Positions 1 to 8,812 are shown, counted from the first letter of the stretch. The stretch is DNA of 64,000 nt from Pelagadaptatus sp034112445 (GCA_034112445.1 JAWUVI010000015.1:1-64000), one strand, 5' to 3'. Notes: a model not told the origin generated them from the letters alone. Translations and numbers: made by a program.

Positions 1-24
1 TGCTTTGCCTTAACTGGGAGGCGA

Positions 25-52
25 ATAATACGCCTTTTTTTGAACTTGGCAA
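25..52 (-). promoter_or_regulatory. rRNA-type promoter, innermost copy (P3)
   Basis: Read on the minus strand there is a -35 TTGCCA (47-52), a 16-bp spacer and a -10 TATTAT (25-30), followed by the GC-rich discriminator TCGCCTCCC. This matches the stringent-type rRNA P1 design known from E. coli (TATAAT then GCGCCTCC). An AT-rich tract upstream of the -35 box fits an UP element. The rRNA genes themselves lie outside the window, so the target is inferred from the promoter type and from the tyrS-rrn adjacency known in Pseudomonas. Confidence 0.75.
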
Positions 53-190
53 CTACTTTTTTATTTAATTTCAAATAAACTTCGTAACCCTGAAAATATC
101 TAAAATCAATATTTTCTCCCCCAACAGCCTCGAATATTTCACCCGATTAACTTAAGCTTTTCGCTTAGCCTTGCCGTTCAAGGGAGGCGA

Positions 191-218
191 ATAATACGCC
201 TTTTTTAAAACTTGGCAA
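191..218 (-). promoter_or_regulatory. rRNA-type promoter, middle copy (P2)
   Basis: This is a second copy with the same boxes on the minus strand: -35 TTGCCA (213-218), 16-bp spacer, -10 TATTAT (191-196), discriminator TCGCCTCCC. The upstream AT-rich UP-like tract is the same as in the innermost copy. It lies exactly 166 bp upstream of that copy. Confidence 0.75.
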
Positions 219-357
219 CTACTTTTTTATTTAATTTCAAATAAATTTCGCAACCTCGAAAACATTTAATAAAACAATATTTTCAACCCAACAACTTAGA
301 TCTTTCAATCTTGGTGACTTAAGCTTTTTGCTTAGGTCTTGTCGTTGAGAGCGGCGC

Positions 358-385
358 ATTATACATAGCAATATGTAGCACACAA
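358..385 (-). promoter_or_regulatory. rRNA-type promoter, outermost copy (P1)
   Basis: On the minus strand there is a consensus -10 TATAAT (358-363), a 16-bp spacer and a weak -35 TTGTGT (380-385). The discriminator is GCGCCGCTC, again rRNA-like. It is 167 bp from the middle promoter. Its upstream sequence is AT-rich but is not a copy of the other two, so this may be the ancestral promoter. Confidence 0.65.
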
Positions 386-448
386 GTGTTTATATGGTTT
401 AACTTTTATTTCTAAAAATAATTAATAAACACAAGAAAAAGATCACAA

Positions 449-1756
449 CTAATCAACAAAAAACAAATGGTTCTTTTTCTTTCCCATCTTCACCAAAAAA
501 TATTTACCGAACAATGATTCACTCACCGAGAACACTTCTGAAGAATTCATATTATCAGCCGTTGATTTTGCCTTCCCATTAACAAACACTGCATTTCGCC
601 CCAAAGCGTCCTTTACCTCGCGCCCAGCTTTAGCGATCCCACTTTCTGTCAATATAGTAGTGAGCGGCTTTTCAACTAGATCGCTGGCAGTTAATTTGCT
701 TGACGGCAAACCATCTAAAGCCAACTGCTCTAAATCACTTTTGCCAAGAGAAGATATCTCCCCACTAAACATAGCGTCTGTAATTCTTTCAGCGCCCGCT
801 AATCCTTCAGCACCATGCACCAACCTAGTCACCTCTTGAGCCAAAATATGTTGAGCATCAGGACGACCTTGTGCAGCTTTATCTTTAACCTCTATTTGAT
901 CTATTTCAGACACAGACAAAAAGGTGAAATACTTTAAAAATATATACGCATCAGCATCCGCCACACCCAGCCAAAACTGATAAAACGCGTACGGAGAGGT
1001 CTTATCAGCGTCTAACCAAATGGTTCCATTTTCAGTTTTCCCAAATTTAGTCCCATCAGACTTGGTTACTAAAGGCAGCGTCAAACCAAACACTCGACCT
1101 CCATGCATCTTCCGGGTCAATTCCACACCGCCAACAATATTCCCCCACTGATCGGAGCCACCAATTTGAAGCGTGCAATTGTTGCGCTTATACAACTCTG
1201 AAAAGTCGTAGGACTGCAACAACATATAACTAAACTCTGTAAACGATATGCCGGCACCCTCTCTATCAATCCGCTGCTTTACCGACTCTTTGTTTATCAT
1301 GTTATTAATGGAGAAATGCTTACCAACGTCCCTAAGAAAATCTAAAATACTTACGCCCGCAGTCCAGTCTAAATTATTCACCACTTCAGCATCAGACCCA
1401 GACCCACCAGAATTAAAATCAATAAAGCGCGACACCTGAATACGAATCTTATCCACCCACCCCGCAACAATTTCCGGTGTATTTAGCTTACGCTCTTGAG
1501 CTTTAAAACTTGGATCACCAATCAAACCAGTAGCACCACCAACAAGAACCAATGGTTTATGACCAGCCAATTGAAAACGACGCAAAGTCAACAGAGGCAC
1601 TAAGCTACCAATATGCAAACTATCTGCTGTCGGATCAAAGCCGCAATAAAGTGTTCTGGAAGCTTCACCTAAATACTCACTGAGAGCATCATCGCCCGTC
1701 ATCTGAGCAATTAAACCTCTCGCCGTTAAATCTTCAATCAATCCCATGTCGCTCAC
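449..1756 (-). CDS. tyrS: Tyrosyl-tRNA synthetase
   Basis: This cytosolic class I aminoacyl-tRNA synthetase charges tRNA-Tyr with tyrosine. The protein has 435 residues, full length for the TyrS type. The N-terminal catalytic core shows YCGFDPTADSLHIGS (the HIGH-type motif is at residues 48-51), the tyrosine pocket region LQIGGSDQWGN, and the KMSKS-type loop as KFGKT in a SDGTKFGKTENG context. A C-terminal S4 RNA-binding domain follows at about residues 365-430. The gene is divergent from the M23 peptidase gene, and its 3' end faces the rRNA promoter region, as in Pseudomonas. I see no clear terminator after it. Confidence 0.97.
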   Translation of the reverse strand: MSDMGLIEDLTARGLIAQMTGDDALSEYLGEASRTLYCGFDPTADSLHIGSLVPLLTLRRFQLAGHKPLVLVGGATGLIGDPSFKAQERKLNTPEIVAGWVDKIRIQVSRFIDFNSGGSGSDAEVVNNLDWTAGVSILDFLRDVGKHFSINNMINKESVKQRIDREGAGISFTEFSYMLLQSYDFSELYKRNNCTLQIGGSDQWGNIVGGVELTRKMHGGRVFGLTLPLVTKSDGTKFGKTENGTIWLDADKTSPYAFYQFWLGVADADAYIFLKYFTFLSVSEIDQIEVKDKAAQGRPDAQHILAQEVTRLVHGAEGLAGAERITDAMFSGEISSLGKSDLEQLALDGLPSSKLTASDLVEKPLTTILTESGIAKAGREVKDALGRNAVFVNGKAKSTADNMNSSEVFSVSESLFGKYFLVKMGKKKNHLFFVD

Positions 1757-1972
1757 AGCACACCTTCTATTATTGGCATCTAATCCAGTAAGAAATGAAT
1801 TACTTCATTCTGAAAATCGGCCAAGATACCGAATTCATCATTAAAAACAAGCCTAATCACAAAACATCACCACAAGTGATTGTTTTATTCGCTTGCTGAT
1901 GATTTCTATCTGTATTTCTGGTATAAATTTAATACTTTATATCGTTTTACTTAGCTTAATTACAGGTTGGCA

Positions 1973-3337
1973 ATGCAGCACACTGACAAACACAAACGCG
2001 CAAAGATTTTAAACCTTATATCCGAGTTCCCAAAACAGCATATAATGGTTGCTGCAGCCCTCACCCTAAGCCTTATTGTTTTAATTCTTTCGCCAACCAA
2101 TACCAGCACCCTTGAACGTAAATCCCTGCCACTTAACTTAACAATCGCACCACCCAACAATACTGAGCTGCTCGCTACAACAGCAACTCCTATTGCGCCT
2201 GCATTTGCTGAACCTTTATGGCACACAGAAACCGTTAAGCCTGGCGACAACCTTTCTTTGATTTTTCAGAGAGCAGGATTAAGCGATCGCGCACTCTACG
2301 AATTCATGAGCAGCAACAGCAATACAAAAAAATTAAAGCGTATCCACCCAGGCCACCAGATTGATTTTCAAATTGAGGACAAGCAGCTCGTCTCATTACG
2401 CTACAAAGACAGCCCGTTAACCAGTCTAGTTTTTATAAAATCAGACAACGGCTTTAGCAGCAATCAAGAGAATCGTCACCCCGACATCCATACAGCGTAT
2501 CGCGAAGCAACCATTAACGACTCTTTATTTATGGCAGGCAAAAAAGCTCACATGGACGCCAACCTTATAATGGCACTAGCCAACATTTTCGGCTGGGATG
2601 TAGACTTCGCATTAGACATTCGCCAAGGAGATTCCTTTAAAGTCTTATTTGAAGAGCACTTTTTAGAAGGCGAAAAACTCGGTAATGGCCCAATCATGGC
2701 TGCCGAATTCACCAACCAAGGTAAAACCTTTAAAGCAGTACGTTACGTGGACAGCAAAAACAATACGCACTACTACACACCTGAAGGTCAAACCATGCGT
2801 AAAGAGTTTCTCCGCACTCCAGTCGATTTTGGGCGCATTAGCTCTCACTTCAACCTTCGTCGAAAACACCCTGTACTTAATAAAATCCGAGCTCACAAAG
2901 GTACCGACTACGCAGCATCAAGAGGCACTCCGATAAAGGCTGCCGGCGACGGCAAAGTGATACATGCTGGCCGCAAGGGCGGCTATGGTAACGCTGTTAT
3001 CATTCAGCACGGACAAACCTATAAAACACTCTACGCTCACATGAGTAAATTTCGCCAAGGAGTTCGCACAGGAAGCCGAGTCAAACAAGGCCAAATCATT
3101 GGATACGTTGGCTCTACTGGCCTAGCAACCGGCCCACACCTGCACTATGAATTTTATGTTAATGGCTCCGTGAGAAACCCAGTCACCGTCAAATTACCAA
3201 AAGCCAACTCAATAGCCAAATCAGAACTATCTCGATTTCAGCAACAAACTCAGCCATTATTAGCTAGCATGAACGACTATCATCGCGAAACACAATACGC
3301 ACAGTCCGCAGCCCCACTACTTAGCTCTCGCCAATGA
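1973..3337 (+). CDS. M23 family murein endopeptidase (MepM/OapA-like)
   Basis: This is a probable peptidoglycan endopeptidase anchored in the inner membrane and facing the periplasm. Residues about 25-43 form one membrane anchor. A LysM/OapA-like segment follows (WHTETVKPGDNLSLIFQRAG, near residues 83-130). A C-terminal M23 zinc peptidase domain carries HKGTD as the first zinc motif and HLHYEF as the last. The family cleaves peptide cross-links to make room for wall growth. I chose the ATG at 1973, with an AGG about 7 bases upstream; a TTG two codons earlier is possible. The stop codon overlaps the anmK start in ATGA, so the two are translationally coupled. The pairing suggests wall cutting linked to muropeptide recycling. 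Confidence 0.9.
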   Translation: MQHTDKHKRAKILNLISEFPKQHIMVAAALTLSLIVLILSPTNTSTLERKSLPLNLTIAPPNNTELLATTATPIAPAFAEPLWHTETVKPGDNLSLIFQRAGLSDRALYEFMSSNSNTKKLKRIHPGHQIDFQIEDKQLVSLRYKDSPLTSLVFIKSDNGFSSNQENRHPDIHTAYREATINDSLFMAGKKAHMDANLIMALANIFGWDVDFALDIRQGDSFKVLFEEHFLEGEKLGNGPIMAAEFTNQGKTFKAVRYVDSKNNTHYYTPEGQTMRKEFLRTPVDFGRISSHFNLRRKHPVLNKIRAHKGTDYAASRGTPIKAAGDGKVIHAGRKGGYGNAVIIQHGQTYKTLYAHMSKFRQGVRTGSRVKQGQIIGYVGSTGLATGPHLHYEFYVNGSVRNPVTVKLPKANSIAKSELSRFQQQTQPLLASMNDYHRETQYAQSAAPLLSSRQ

Positions 3338-4461
3338 GCCGCCCCACCTCAAGTAATCTTTATATCGGGCTAATGTCCGGCACTAGTGCTGACGCTATTG
3401 ATGCGGTCCTAGTGGACAGTGAACCCAAAAATTTTAAAGTTATTGGCCATCATTCTATCGACCACGATTACAGCACACGCCAAGATATTCTTGCTCTTTG
3501 CAAGCAGGGAGAAAACGAAATCAATCGAATGGGAGAGCTAGACAATAAGCTAGGCTTATTATTCTCTCAAGCAGCAATAGAATTGCTAACCAAGTTAAAA
3601 GTTAGCGCCACTCAAATACAAGCTATTGGCAGTCACGGCCAAACCATTCGCCACCACCCCCCTTCAATAGGCAGCCATCCTTTTAGCTTACAAGTTGGTG
3701 ACGCTAACATCATTGCATCACGAACGGGCATTACCACTGTAGCGGATTTTCGTCGCCGCGATATTGCTGAAGGAGGAGAAGGCGCACCGCTAGTACCCGC
3801 TTTTCATAAAGCCGTTTTTTCAGACTCTGAAACTAGCCGGGTCATCTTAAATATCGGCGGCATGGCGAACATCAGCATCCTTAGCCCGAGCTTACCATGC
3901 ACGGGGTTCGACACTGGACCCGGCAATGTATTAATGGATGCATGGATTTATAAGCACAAACAGCTTCCCTACGACGATCAGGGAAACTGGGGTAAATCGG
4001 GGTCTGCAGATCATCAATTATTAGAAGTATTACTTGAGCACCCTCACTTCAATACCCTGCCACCTAAAAGCACAGGGAGAGAAGCCTTCAACCTAAACTG
4101 GATCGAGGGGGCATTAACAAAAAATAAAAAAGCCATATCCCCACAAGACGTCCAAGCAACACTGCAATTACTTACTGTTAAAAGCATCGCGAGTAGCATA
4201 GAAGCTCACGCTCACTACTGTAGCGAAATGTACGTCTGCGGTGGTGGAATTCTGAATAAGTCGCTCATTAAGTCATTACAAAGCTTCTTGCCAGACATCA
4301 AAATAGACTCAACCGCATCACTAGGAATCCCCCCTCAATTAGTTGAAGCGTCTGCATTTGCTTGGCTTGCTCAACAAACACTGCAAAAGAAAACCGGTAA
4401 TTGCCCAGAAGTTACTGGTGGATCACACCCCGTAATACTGGGTGGCATTTACCAAGCCTAA
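3334..4461 (+). CDS. anmK: Anhydro-N-acetylmuramic acid kinase
   Basis: It phosphorylates and opens 1,6-anhydro-MurNAc released from recycled peptidoglycan, giving MurNAc-6-phosphate in the cytosol. The 375-residue protein has the family N-terminus GLMSGTSADAIDAVLVD, the GSHGQTIRHHP segment, VADFRRRDIAEGGEGAPLVP, and the GGMANIS and GFDTGPGNVLMD motifs of the ASKHA sugar-kinase fold. It overlaps the upstream M23 peptidase gene by 4 bases. This is the gene order seen in Pseudomonas. Confidence 0.96.
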   Translation: MSRPTSSNLYIGLMSGTSADAIDAVLVDSEPKNFKVIGHHSIDHDYSTRQDILALCKQGENEINRMGELDNKLGLLFSQAAIELLTKLKVSATQIQAIGSHGQTIRHHPPSIGSHPFSLQVGDANIIASRTGITTVADFRRRDIAEGGEGAPLVPAFHKAVFSDSETSRVILNIGGMANISILSPSLPCTGFDTGPGNVLMDAWIYKHKQLPYDDQGNWGKSGSADHQLLEVLLEHPHFNTLPPKSTGREAFNLNWIEGALTKNKKAISPQDVQATLQLLTVKSIASSIEAHAHYCSEMYVCGGGILNKSLIKSLQSFLPDIKIDSTASLGIPPQLVEASAFAWLAQQTLQKKTGNCPEVTGGSHPVILGGIYQA

Positions 4462-4547
4462 CCCAACTGCTATCCTTACAGCTCATAACGCCTATAAAGC
4501 ATATAGACTTACAAACAATAACTATAAAAAATGAAGCCATTCTAAAA

Positions 4548-5510
4548 ATGATAAAACCCATTAGCAAACTACTCATTATTGTATGCATCTGCACCTCAAG
4601 CGCTTACGCTCAAGTCTCAGAAATGAAGATCCGCCTAGCTGCAATAAACAATGAACACTCAGAACTCACTAACGAAGTTGAGATCCTTAAAAATCGCATC
4701 GGCAGACAAGTTGAAGATTTAGAGGATGCCCACGCTTCTTTAGCTGAGACTGAAACAAAAATGACAGGCTTGTTTGAAGAGGCAAAAACAAACCCCAACG
4801 ACCAGACCACTAGAGCAGCAACTTTAATTTCGATGACCTACAACCGGAAACTAAGTCGAGTAGAACGAATTGAAAAACGCATTACTGACAGTAAAGCCAG
4901 AATCAAAAAGCTCCAGCAGCAACAACTAAACCTATCCAAAATAGAAACCTCACTACAAAATAAAATCAACCAAGCAATTGTTGATAACGAGAAAAAAGCT
5001 GCCATACATAAACAGGTCGCTCAAAAAAGACTGCCCTCAGAACAAGTTAAAACTCAAACGCCGGTAGCTAAATTGCCACCCATAAAAAAAATCAAAACAC
5101 CAACTCCAGCTCCGATAAAAAAACCAACACATAAAGCTCAGTGGCCCTCACTTGAAAAACCTCACCCAGCTGACATTAAATTTGCAAAGGCGTCGATAGC
5201 ATCGGCTTTAAAACAACTAAACCAGGGCGAAAAACCGCTTTTACCTAAAGTCATCGCAGAAGCGAAGCAATCATTTGGCTCCATACGCATGAGCTACATA
5301 GGTGATGACTTGTATAGTGTAACGACCACAGCTAAAGCCGGAAATTTGAAAATCAGTGTGTTCAAGAAAGATTTTTGGGTGACTATTCCAAAAGACGATA
5401 CTCCCTACCGCATAATCTACGATACAACATCTCTTTCTAAGCCTAATCTTTATGTAATTGAAAACAGTTTACTGGAAGAGCCAAGAGCAAAAGATACCGA
5501 AGCAGAATAG
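4548..5510 (+). CDS. Putative periplasmic coiled-coil protein of unknown function
   Basis: I do not recognise this protein. It has 320 residues from the ATG at 4548. That start gives a clear signal peptide (MIKPISKLLIIVCICTSSAYA, written in short: basic start, hydrophobic core, AYA cleavage). Residues about 22-155 are rich in Glu, Lys, Gln and Leu and look like long coiled coils. About residues 160-205 form a Pro/Lys-rich linker (KLPPIKKIKTPTPAPIKKP). A C-terminal globular part of roughly 100 residues ends in an acidic tail. The layout resembles EnvC-type or tethering proteins but has no LytM domain. The open frame extends upstream into anmK, but that extension lacks a signal and is probably not translated. 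It may share the anmK transcript. Confidence 0.7.
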   Translation: MIKPISKLLIIVCICTSSAYAQVSEMKIRLAAINNEHSELTNEVEILKNRIGRQVEDLEDAHASLAETETKMTGLFEEAKTNPNDQTTRAATLISMTYNRKLSRVERIEKRITDSKARIKKLQQQQLNLSKIETSLQNKINQAIVDNEKKAAIHKQVAQKRLPSEQVKTQTPVAKLPPIKKIKTPTPAPIKKPTHKAQWPSLEKPHPADIKFAKASIASALKQLNQGEKPLLPKVIAEAKQSFGSIRMSYIGDDLYSVTTTAKAGNLKISVFKKDFWVTIPKDDTPYRIIYDTTSLSKPNLYVIENSLLEEPRAKDTEAE

Positions 5511-5517
5511 GATTTTG

Positions 5518-6003
5518 CTAAAAACTAACATAGCCCTCCTGCTGCAATAGACGATTCTCTTCGGCTGGACCGAAGGGAACGGTTCCCACAAACGGCATTA
5601 AGGCACTCTTATTTCTACCAAGAATGCCTGTCCTCGTTTCACACACTTGTATGTCGACAACCCCAAACGCCGTCAAGCGAGCAGCCAAATCTACTAATGA
5701 TTTATGCTCGGCGTAATTGTCTTTAAAAAAAACCGACACTTCCGGACCATGCACAACAAAACTGGCCGGAGGTAATGTACCTTTTAAGCCCCCATCAAGA
5801 AAGAACATCTCAGCTCTAAGTAAAGCTCGCTCCAGTCCACTTGGTGTTGGCTCATCTATTTTAACCAAGTAACCAGGAGCTACGAGTTCACTATCCTTAT
5901 CGGAAAATAAATTTTCTATGGGGTTAAAAGACGGAGGGAATATTGCGTCTTGAGCAAAGCATGGAAAACAAAAAGAGCATACGAATAAACATGCGTATTT
6001 CAT
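5518..6003 (-). CDS. Exported DsrE-like protein
   Basis: This small protein has a signal peptide (MKYACLFVCSFCFPCFAQDA) followed by a DsrE/DsrF-like fold. Residues about 60-160 show the pattern of that family: a helix-strand region LVDLAARLTAFGVVDIQVCET with a conserved-type cysteine, and the closing ENRLLQQEGYVSF. DsrE-type proteins often handle sulfur or act in small complexes, but a periplasmic form has no assigned role that I can name. I start it at 6003, 4 bases after the erpA stop; an upstream in-frame start would overlap erpA. It is probably co-transcribed with erpA, so a link to Fe-S or sulfur handling is possible but only inferred. Confidence 0.7.
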   Translation of the reverse strand: MKYACLFVCSFCFPCFAQDAIFPPSFNPIENLFSDKDSELVAPGYLVKIDEPTPSGLERALLRAEMFFLDGGLKGTLPPASFVVHGPEVSVFFKDNYAEHKSLVDLAARLTAFGVVDIQVCETRTGILGRNKSALMPFVGTVPFGPAEENRLLQQEGYVSF

Positions 6004-6007
6004 CGAA

Positions 6008-6361
6008 TCAGACCGAGAAAGAAGCTCCACAACCACAGGTAGAGCTTGCGTTAGGATTTTTCACCAAAAAGCGCGATCCTTGTAGCCCCTCTTCATAATC
6101 AACTTGGGAGCCGACCAGATATGGGTAGCTCATAGCATCCATGATCACACCAATCCCTTCATATTGAATAACAGCATCATCTTCAGCAACCGCCTCGTCA
6201 AAAGTAAAGCCATACTGAAAACCAGAGCACCCACCCCCGGTGACAAAAACTCGTAATTTAAGCTGCGGATTTTCTTCTTCCTCAACCAAACTTCGGATTT
6301 TATTTGCGGCGCTATCCGTTATCAGCAATGGCTGTGGGATATATTCTTGTGGGGAACTCAT
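6008..6361 (-). CDS. erpA: Iron-sulfur cluster insertion protein ErpA
   Basis: This A-type carrier passes Fe-S clusters to apo-proteins such as those of isoprenoid synthesis. The protein has 117 residues, the usual length. The three conserved cysteines are present: one in GGGCSGFQYGF and two in the closing TCGCGASFSV. It sits in the erpA neighbourhood typical of Pseudomonas, between the DsrE-like gene and the bactofilin gene. It has its own 65-base upstream gap and probably its own promoter. Confidence 0.96.
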   Translation of the reverse strand: MSSPQEYIPQPLLITDSAANKIRSLVEEEENPQLKLRVFVTGGGCSGFQYGFTFDEAVAEDDAVIQYEGIGVIMDAMSYPYLVGSQVDYEEGLQGSRFLVKNPNASSTCGCGASFSV

Positions 6362-6426
6362 TTATCTCTCCAAGTAAACGACAATTATCTCTTTACCTGA
6401 GTATTTTAGTCAACTATTAATCAAGA

Positions 6427-6858
6427 TTAGATTGCCGCTTTCTCTGGTGCTTCCTTGATTAACTTTTCTGCTGGTTTACCTTTTGCCTCCTTACCACTAT
6501 AAAGTAAATTGCCATTGACCTGAGAGCCTTTAACCATCTCTATAAGATGATAATGAACATTACCTTGAACCGTTGCTTTAGCAGCCAGCTCTATGTGCTT
6601 ACCGGAATGAACATCGCCATTTACACTGCCATTAATCACAACAGTTGGCACTGAAATTTGTCCTTCTACCAGACCTTTCTCCATTACCCTTACTCGAGCA
6701 TCAGTACCCTCTTCAGCATAAATATTGCCGCGCACACGCCCCTCAACCTCTAAGCTACCAGTAAAATGAATATCACCAACAACCTCTGTGCTTCTTGAAA
6801 TTAACGTTGTATTACCTGCCGAAAAACCCATGTTACTCTCCTTATTTTTCCCCCACAT
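6427..6858 (-). CDS. Bactofilin family cytoskeletal protein
   Basis: Bactofilins polymerise without nucleotides into filaments near the membrane and help with cell shape or wall-enzyme placement. The 143-residue protein has the beta-helix pattern of the family: repeated short strands with Gly-Asn/Asp turns (VVGDIHFTGSLEVEGRVRGN, VINGSVNGDVHSGKHIELAA, ATVQGNVHYHLIEMVKGSQV) across about residues 20-125. A charged Lys/Glu tail follows. The start at 6858 has a good AGGAGG 8 bases upstream. A second ATG at 6831 with AAGGAG is equally plausible. It starts 3 bases after the DUF6776 gene stops, so the two form an operon. Confidence 0.9.
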   Translation of the reverse strand: MWGKNKESNMGFSAGNTTLISRSTEVVGDIHFTGSLEVEGRVRGNIYAEEGTDARVRVMEKGLVEGQISVPTVVINGSVNGDVHSGKHIELAAKATVQGNVHYHLIEMVKGSQVNGNLLYSGKEAKGKPAEKLIKEAPEKAAI

Positions 6859-6861
6859 GCT

Positions 6862-7602
6862 TTAACCCTCCTGTACGAGCCAACCAAATTTTTTCTTAAC
6901 CTCTACCGGACTGTCTTCCAAAGATTTTGCCACCAATTCAATTCGCTCTGGCTCAAAACCTTCAGGCAAGATAAGTCGGCCCTCTATTGTTTGAAAATAC
7001 TTAAACCGTAACTTAATTTTATTGAAGCTAACGGTGCTAGAAATATCTTTAAGCGGTAAAGTAGTCAACTGATCGAGCTGTCGTCCAAATATCTCAAACG
7101 TTAAATAGCCATTTAGCATGGCGTGTCTGGTCGCCAACTGCTGAACAACCAACTTATATTCATAGTGCCGCGGAGTACCCGTAGAAATGACATTCAGTGA
7201 GCCAATGGTTAAGCCACGCTTATTATCAGTCGGTGACATTAATCCACGATAAAAACTAATATCTTCTTTTTGCGCAGCGATCTGCGATTTCAACTCTATA
7301 ACCTCAGCCCTCACGTCCTCGCTCGATTTACGATCAACGGTTGAACCAAGCTTCAGGTTAGCCACTTCCTGACTTAACTCTTTAGCTTGCAGCTGCTTTA
7401 TTTCCAATTCTTTTTGAAGCCTATTGCGCTCTGAAATAGCTACGGCTTGCTGTGACTGGCCATCTTTTAGGCCTGAAAAGTAGCTAATCCATGTGGCCGT
7501 CAAAAGCACGGCAAGTGCCACACATAGAACAATGACCCTAATCCATGGACGATAAGGAACGACCATCATTTTAAGCTGTTTGCTGCCTTTCACGGCGGTC
7601 AT
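6862..7602 (-). CDS. DUF6776-type membrane-anchored coiled-coil protein
   Basis: The protein has 246 residues. A short cytosolic N-terminus is followed by a membrane segment (about residues 21-43), then a coiled coil (about 50-115, rich in Lys, Glu, Gln and Leu) and a C-terminal globular region (about 120-240) facing the periplasm. The layout and its place between a bactofilin gene and argC match a conserved Pseudomonas gene of unknown function. Tight coupling to the bactofilin suggests it could be a membrane partner of the filament. No catalytic motif is visible. Confidence 0.75.
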   Translation of the reverse strand: MTAVKGSKQLKMMVVPYRPWIRVIVLCVALAVLLTATWISYFSGLKDGQSQQAVAISERNRLQKELEIKQLQAKELSQEVANLKLGSTVDRKSSEDVRAEVIELKSQIAAQKEDISFYRGLMSPTDNKRGLTIGSLNVISTGTPRHYEYKLVVQQLATRHAMLNGYLTFEIFGRQLDQLTTLPLKDISSTVSFNKIKLRFKYFQTIEGRLILPEGFEPERIELVAKSLEDSPVEVKKKFGWLVQEG

Positions 7603-7674
7603 AAACGTCTCCTGATATTGCTTTTAAATATTTTAATCAGAACCTTCAATTTAAAAACAGGTTTATTAAAGTAC

Positions 7675-8706
7675 TTAAGGTAACAGAGCAGCTTGATTTA
7701 AACCTGCACATTCATCAAATCCAAACATAATATTCATATTTTGTATGGCTTGGCCAGAAGCACCTTTAACAAGGTTATCAATTACAGACAAAACAACCAC
7801 TTTATTTTTACCTTGCGGCCTAAATACAGACAACCTACAAACATTTGAACCTTTAACCGTTCTAGTTTGTGGATGCACACCCTCGGGCAACACATCGACA
7901 AACGGCTCATCTTTATAGTGGTCTTCAAATAATTTTTGCAGATCAACTGTATCAGTTTTAAGCGTTGCATAGAGAGTTGCGTGTATACCTCTAATCATTG
8001 GAAGTAAGTGAGGAACAAAAGTCACAGTAACAGGATTCTTACTCACATCACTCAAGCCTTGCTCAACCTCTGGGAGGTGACGATGCCCCGAACAAGCATA
8101 AGCTTTATAACTATCACTAATTTCAGACAAAAGATTATTAACATTTGCCTGGCGGCCAGCGCCGCTAGCACCCGAGGCAACATTGGCAATTAAATCGGTA
8201 GTGTCAACCAACCCCTTTTCCAGCAATGGAATAAAACCCAACTGAGTTGCTGTAGGATAACAGCCAGGACAAGCTACCAACTGAGCTCCTACAATGGCAG
8301 CGCGATTCACTTCAGGTAGACCATAAACAGCCGTTGGTAATAGCTCTGGGCATGCATGCGGTTGAGCGTACCATGACTCCCATAGCTGAGAATCTCTAAT
8401 CCTAAAATCAGCAGATAAATCTATCACCCTAACACCGCGCGATAACAATTCAGGCACTAGCGATTGGGCAACTCCGTGCGGTGTCGCAAAAAAAACCACG
8501 TCGCATTCGCACAAAACATTGACATCGGGCACGGTAAATTCTAGGTCGTAAAAGCCTCTTAAACTTGGGTATAAATCGTACACTGCAACCCCAGCTTCAG
8601 CACGCGAGGTAATAACTTTTACCTCAACCTCAGAATGATTTGCCAACAAACGCAATAGTTCTACGCCGGTATAACCCGTACCACCAACAATACCAACCTG
8701 AATCAC
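7675..8706 (-). CDS. argC: N-acetyl-gamma-glutamyl-phosphate reductase
   Basis: This is the third step of arginine synthesis: NADPH-dependent reduction of N-acetylglutamyl-phosphate to the semialdehyde. The 343-residue protein has the nucleotide-binding GIVGGTGYTGVELLRLL, the catalytic cysteine in VACPGCYPTA (Cys149), and the conserved His in SGHRHLPEVEQ. It has full family length. It is divergent from the ClC gene across a 106-base gap and may lead the argC-DUF6776-bactofilin transcript. Confidence 0.97.
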   Translation of the reverse strand: MIQVGIVGGTGYTGVELLRLLANHSEVEVKVITSRAEAGVAVYDLYPSLRGFYDLEFTVPDVNVLCECDVVFFATPHGVAQSLVPELLSRGVRVIDLSADFRIRDSQLWESWYAQPHACPELLPTAVYGLPEVNRAAIVGAQLVACPGCYPTATQLGFIPLLEKGLVDTTDLIANVASGASGAGRQANVNNLLSEISDSYKAYACSGHRHLPEVEQGLSDVSKNPVTVTFVPHLLPMIRGIHATLYATLKTDTVDLQKLFEDHYKDEPFVDVLPEGVHPQTRTVKGSNVCRLSVFRPQGKNKVVVLSVIDNLVKGASGQAIQNMNIMFGFDECAGLNQAALLP

Positions 8707-8812
8707 AACAACCTCATCCTGATAGATTTATCTCCGGCACCGAAATAGGTAGCCACAATAGTGCAAGCTGATTAGTATATTCTGAATAAAGAAGTAAAAG
8801 AACTTATATCCC

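Larger units (their letters stand above)
1..357. repeat. Two ~166-bp tandem copies of an rRNA promoter/leader unit
   Basis: The stretch holds two diverged copies of one unit, offset by 166 bp. The block from the GGCGAATAATACGCC core through the following AT-rich tract (TTTTTTATTTAATTTC) is nearly identical in both copies (about 21-85 and 187-251). The rest of each unit is more diverged. The edge of a third unit (310-357, with CTTAAGCTTTTTGCTTAGG resembling 150-168) adjoins the outermost promoter. The layout looks like local tandem duplication of the promoter region of an rRNA operon lying to the left. No gene is seen in 1-448. Confidence 0.8.

Noticed and set aside
1967..1972. TTG start two codons before the M23 peptidase ATG
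   Set aside because: The ATG at 1973 has a better placed AGG, and the TTG adds only two residues.
4401..4547. Upstream extension of the coiled-coil protein into anmK
   Set aside because: The added 49 residues bury the signal peptide and lie inside anmK; the ATG at 4548 gives a normal secreted protein.
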